Shown here: positions 13,140-15,136 of the stretch, piece after piece
Layout of the letters: every line of letters begins with the position of its first letter
Position numbering within the stretch: the first letter of the stretch is position 1
Assembly: GCA_031270585.1 (NCBI GenBank)
Contig: JAISXK010000030.1
Coordinates: 1-15,136 of the forward strand
DNA: 15,136 nucleotides
Reading direction: 5' to 3'
From: Clostridiales bacterium
GTDB taxonomy: Bacteria; Bacillota; Clostridia; Christensenellales; CAG-138
Program-made: the position numbers and the translations under genes
The notes under the pieces: model-generated
Seen by the model: the letters and a program-made list of their open reading frames with translations, nothing else
What the model was told of the DNA's origin: nothing
Database searches by the model: none

Positions 13140-14116
13140 TTTGCATCGCCTCCCTTCCTGATCTTTATGCTTTTTTTGCTTTGGAAGGCGGAAGAGGCAA
13201 CCGCGATGATGAGGATAAGGCCGGTAGCGAGATCCTGCCAATAAATCGGGATTTTGCTTAGCACCAGCCCGTTGTTGATAATGCCGAGAAGCAATACGCC
13301 AAGAAACGTGCCAAGGATGGAGGCAACCCCGCCGGCAAACACGGTGCCGCCGATAACCGTGGCGGCAATAAGCTGCATTTCATAGCCTATGCCGTTGGAA
13401 GGCTGGGCAATTTTAAGGCGGGAAGCGGAAAGAACGGCGGCAAGCCCCGTTAAGGCGCCCAGATACCCAAACGCGCACAGATAGGCCCTTGTACGGCTGA
13501 TGCCGATGCGCCCGGCCGCTATTTTGTTTCCACCAACTGCCAGTATATCCCGACCGATGCGGGTATGGTACAGGATAAAATAGGTGAACAACAGCACGAG
13601 AAACCAGATGATGACGGATCTTGGCAAACCCATGTACCGCGCATTGGCAAACTTGGCGAAGGGACCCGTCAGCCCTTCAACCCAGTGCCCCTTTGTAACA
13701 AGGTATAGCGTGCCGCGCATGATGTTCATGGTGCCAAGCGTCACGACGATGGCGGGGATATTGAGCTTTGCTACGACCAAGCCGTTGAACAGGCCGAGGC
13801 ATGCGCCAATCAATATGCCAAGCAATACGGTGACAAACACGTTTTCTCCGTGTTCCGCTTTTGCGTATGAAGCGGTAAGCATGGTGATGATGGCAAATTG
13901 CGGGCCAACGGAAACATCTATGTTACCCGTCACTATAACCATCATCATTCCGACGGACATAATACCGATGACGGCGTTGCCGTTTAAAATATTGGTTATG
14001 TTCAGCGTTGTAAAGAACGAAGGCGTGATAACGGAAACGACGGCGCCCATCAGGATGATGACGGCGGCAAGTATCATCTCGCGCGTTTTGCCCTTGAATA
14101 ATTGCCTGACTTTCAA
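13136..14116 (-). CDS. Sugar ABC transporter permease 1 (RbsC type), TTG start
   Basis: A 326-residue polytopic membrane protein pairing with the next permease to form the importer channel. The most likely start is a TTG at 14116, with AGGAGG about nine bases upstream giving MKVRQLFKGKTREM; the next in-frame ATG would cut into the first membrane segment. Motifs are a first membrane helix around 14-32, VTGNIDVSVGPQFA (62-75), GLFNGLVVAKLNIPAIVVTLG, HTRIGRDILAVGGN and the conserved glycine-rich TVIGGTVFAGGVASILGTFLG loop. It starts 14 bases after the ATPase gene and overlaps the second permease by ATGA. Order ATPase, permease, permease, binding protein matches rhamnose- and AI-2-type importers. 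The rare TTG may set a lower translation level than that of the ATPase or the binding protein. Confidence 0.92.
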   Translation of the reverse strand: MKVRQLFKGKTREMILAAVIILMGAVVSVITPSFFTTLNITNILNGNAVIGIMSVGMMMVIVTGNIDVSVGPQFAIITMLTASYAKAEHGENVFVTVLLGILIGACLGLFNGLVVAKLNIPAIVVTLGTMNIMRGTLYLVTKGHWVEGLTGPFAKFANARYMGLPRSVIIWFLVLLFTYFILYHTRIGRDILAVGGNKIAAGRIGISRTRAYLCAFGYLGALTGLAAVLSASRLKIAQPSNGIGYEMQLIAATVIGGTVFAGGVASILGTFLGVLLLGIINNGLVLSKIPIYWQDLATGLILIIAVASSAFQSKKSIKIRKGGDAK

Positions 14117-14130
14117 TAAACCTCTCCTCC

Positions 14131-15136
14131 TTAGCCTATCAAGCCTTTTTCCAGTATCCCTTCCTGCGAAGCCTCGGAACTCATCACTTCATCCACGACG
14201 TTCCCTTCGCGCATAACCAGAATCCGGTCGGAAACAGCCAGCACTTCAGGCAGGTCGGAAGAGATCAGGATAACGCAGACGCCGTCGTCCGCAAGCATGC
14301 GCAGCAACTTGTGGATTTCCAGCTTCGCGCCAACATCCACACCGCTTGTGGGTTCATCTGCGATAAGCACTTTTGGATCCGCCTGCAGCCAGCGGCTGAT
14401 CATGGTTTTTTGCTGGTTGCCGCCGCTCAGGTTTTCCACATGTATTTCGGGGAGGTTTGGGCGGATGCTTATCTTTTCGATATAATCTTGCGCAACGCCC
14501 AGTTCCTTTGCGCGGCTAATCAGGCGGAACCGGTTCAGCACCTTCTTTAGCGTAACGGTGGTAATGTTTTTCGCCATGGAGTTTCCCTGAAAGAGGCCCT
14601 GGGTGCGCCTGTCCTCCGGCAGATAGCAAATGCCCTTGGTTATGGCGTCGTTGGAATTGTTGATGGACACTTTATCCCCATGGATTTTAATGGTGCCTGC
14701 GGAAGGCGGCATCAGACCGAAAACGGTTTGCGCGAGCTCGCTGCGCCCCGCGCCTACAAGCCCCGTAATGCCAAGTATTTCGTGTTCGTTTACAGAGAAG
14801 GAAATGTTTCTGAAGTGGGGCTCGTTCGTAAGCCCTTCTACAGAGAACAGCTCTTTGCCGGACGCGCCTTTTTCATTATGCGCAGGGACAAAGCGCAGTT
14901 CCCGCCCCACCATCAGGTTGATAATCTTCTTTTGATCATAATCCCCGATCGGGCCTGAAGCCACCAGGTTGCCGTCCCGCAGGACGGAAATCATATCCGC
15001 TACCGTAAACACTTCATCCAGCTTGTGGGAAATATAGATGATACTGACGCCATGGCTTTTCAATTCCCGTATGATGGTATACAGCATCTCCACCTCTGAC
15101 GACGAAAGCGCGGCCGTAGGCTCGTCCATCACGATT
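14131..15136 (-). CDS. Sugar ABC transporter double ATP-binding protein, C-terminal two thirds (runs off right edge)
   Basis: The 5' end is outside the window: the frame is open at 15136 and begins inside the first domain's Walker B (IVMDEPTAAL), so the first Walker A is not seen. What remains, about 334 codons, has the first domain's H-loop (YISHKLDE), a linker, then a second domain with a degenerate Walker A (GLVGAGRSE), LPEDRRTQG, signature LSGGNQQK, Walker B LIADEPT and H-region ISSDLPEVL. This is the RbsA/MglA/RhaT class of about 500 residues. It is similar in layout but clearly divergent from the ATPase at 208-1692, so the two importers are separate systems. It is the first visible gene of the operon; the promoter lies beyond the window. 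The stop is 14 bases before the TTG of permease 1. Confidence 0.93.
   Translation of the reverse strand, partial: IVMDEPTAALSSSEVEMLYTIIRELKSHGVSIIYISHKLDEVFTVADMISVLRDGNLVASGPIGDYDQKKIINLMVGRELRFVPAHNEKGASGKELFSVEGLTNEPHFRNISFSVNEHEILGITGLVGAGRSELAQTVFGLMPPSAGTIKIHGDKVSINNSNDAITKGICYLPEDRRTQGLFQGNSMAKNITTVTLKKVLNRFRLISRAKELGVAQDYIEKISIRPNLPEIHVENLSGGNQQKTMISRWLQADPKVLIADEPTSGVDVGAKLEIHKLLRMLADDGVCVILISSDLPEVLAVSDRILVMREGNVVDEVMSSEASQEGILEKGLIG

Noticed and set aside
1..15136. tRNA or rRNA genes, CRISPR arrays, insertion sequences, integrases or phage genes
   Set aside because: None recognised: no clover-leaf or repeat-spacer pattern, and no transposase or integrase motif in any frame.

Overview
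The window looks like chromosomal DNA from a Gram-positive, Clostridia-type bacterium (Bacillota). The evidence is indirect. Nearly every gene has a strong AGGAGG-like ribosome-binding site. The solute-binding proteins are lipoproteins with Ala/Pro/Glu-rich linkers behind the lipid-anchored cysteine. Two sugar ABC operons and a ROK regulator are of the kind common in gut Clostridia. Base composition is near 50% G+C by eye. I cannot name a genus.

Layout. All genes except one lie on the minus strand. At the left edge (1-2711) is a ribose/galactose-type ABC importer transcribed leftwards: permease, double ATPase, then the start of a binding lipoprotein cut by the window edge. A ~400-base AT-rich region (2712-3121) separates it from a divergent plus-strand ROK-family repressor (3122-4354), the likely regulator of the importer. 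At the right edge (15136-11084) is a second importer: a cut double ATPase, two permeases overlapping by ATGA, and a binding lipoprotein followed by a hairpin. It continues into a cyclase/formamidase-fold protein and a DegT-type PLP aminotransferase (10949-8912). A cytoplasmic neutral-ceramidase-like amidohydrolase (5737-4373) lies further along the same strand. Together these suggest uptake and catabolism of an amino- or acylamino-polyol or sugar; the substrate is unknown.

Between the aminotransferase and the ceramidase-like gene lies an unrelated cassette (about 5768-8885): a winged-helix gene destroyed by several frameshifts, DNA-3-methyladenine glycosylase I, a broken small Cys-X2-Cys gene, a TIGR04076-type small protein, a GNAT acetyltransferase, and the most notable gene of the window. 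That gene encodes one 308-residue protein made of a nicotinamidase/isochorismatase-type cysteine hydrolase joined directly to a complete Arr (rifamycin ADP-ribosyltransferase) domain. Arr uses NAD+ and releases nicotinamide; a nicotinamidase would destroy that product. The fusion therefore suggests a self-clearing, NAD-recycling antibiotic-inactivating enzyme. The assignments of both halves rest on catalytic residues visible in the sequence; the coupling is inference.

No tRNA, rRNA, CRISPR array, transposase, integrase or replication origin was seen.
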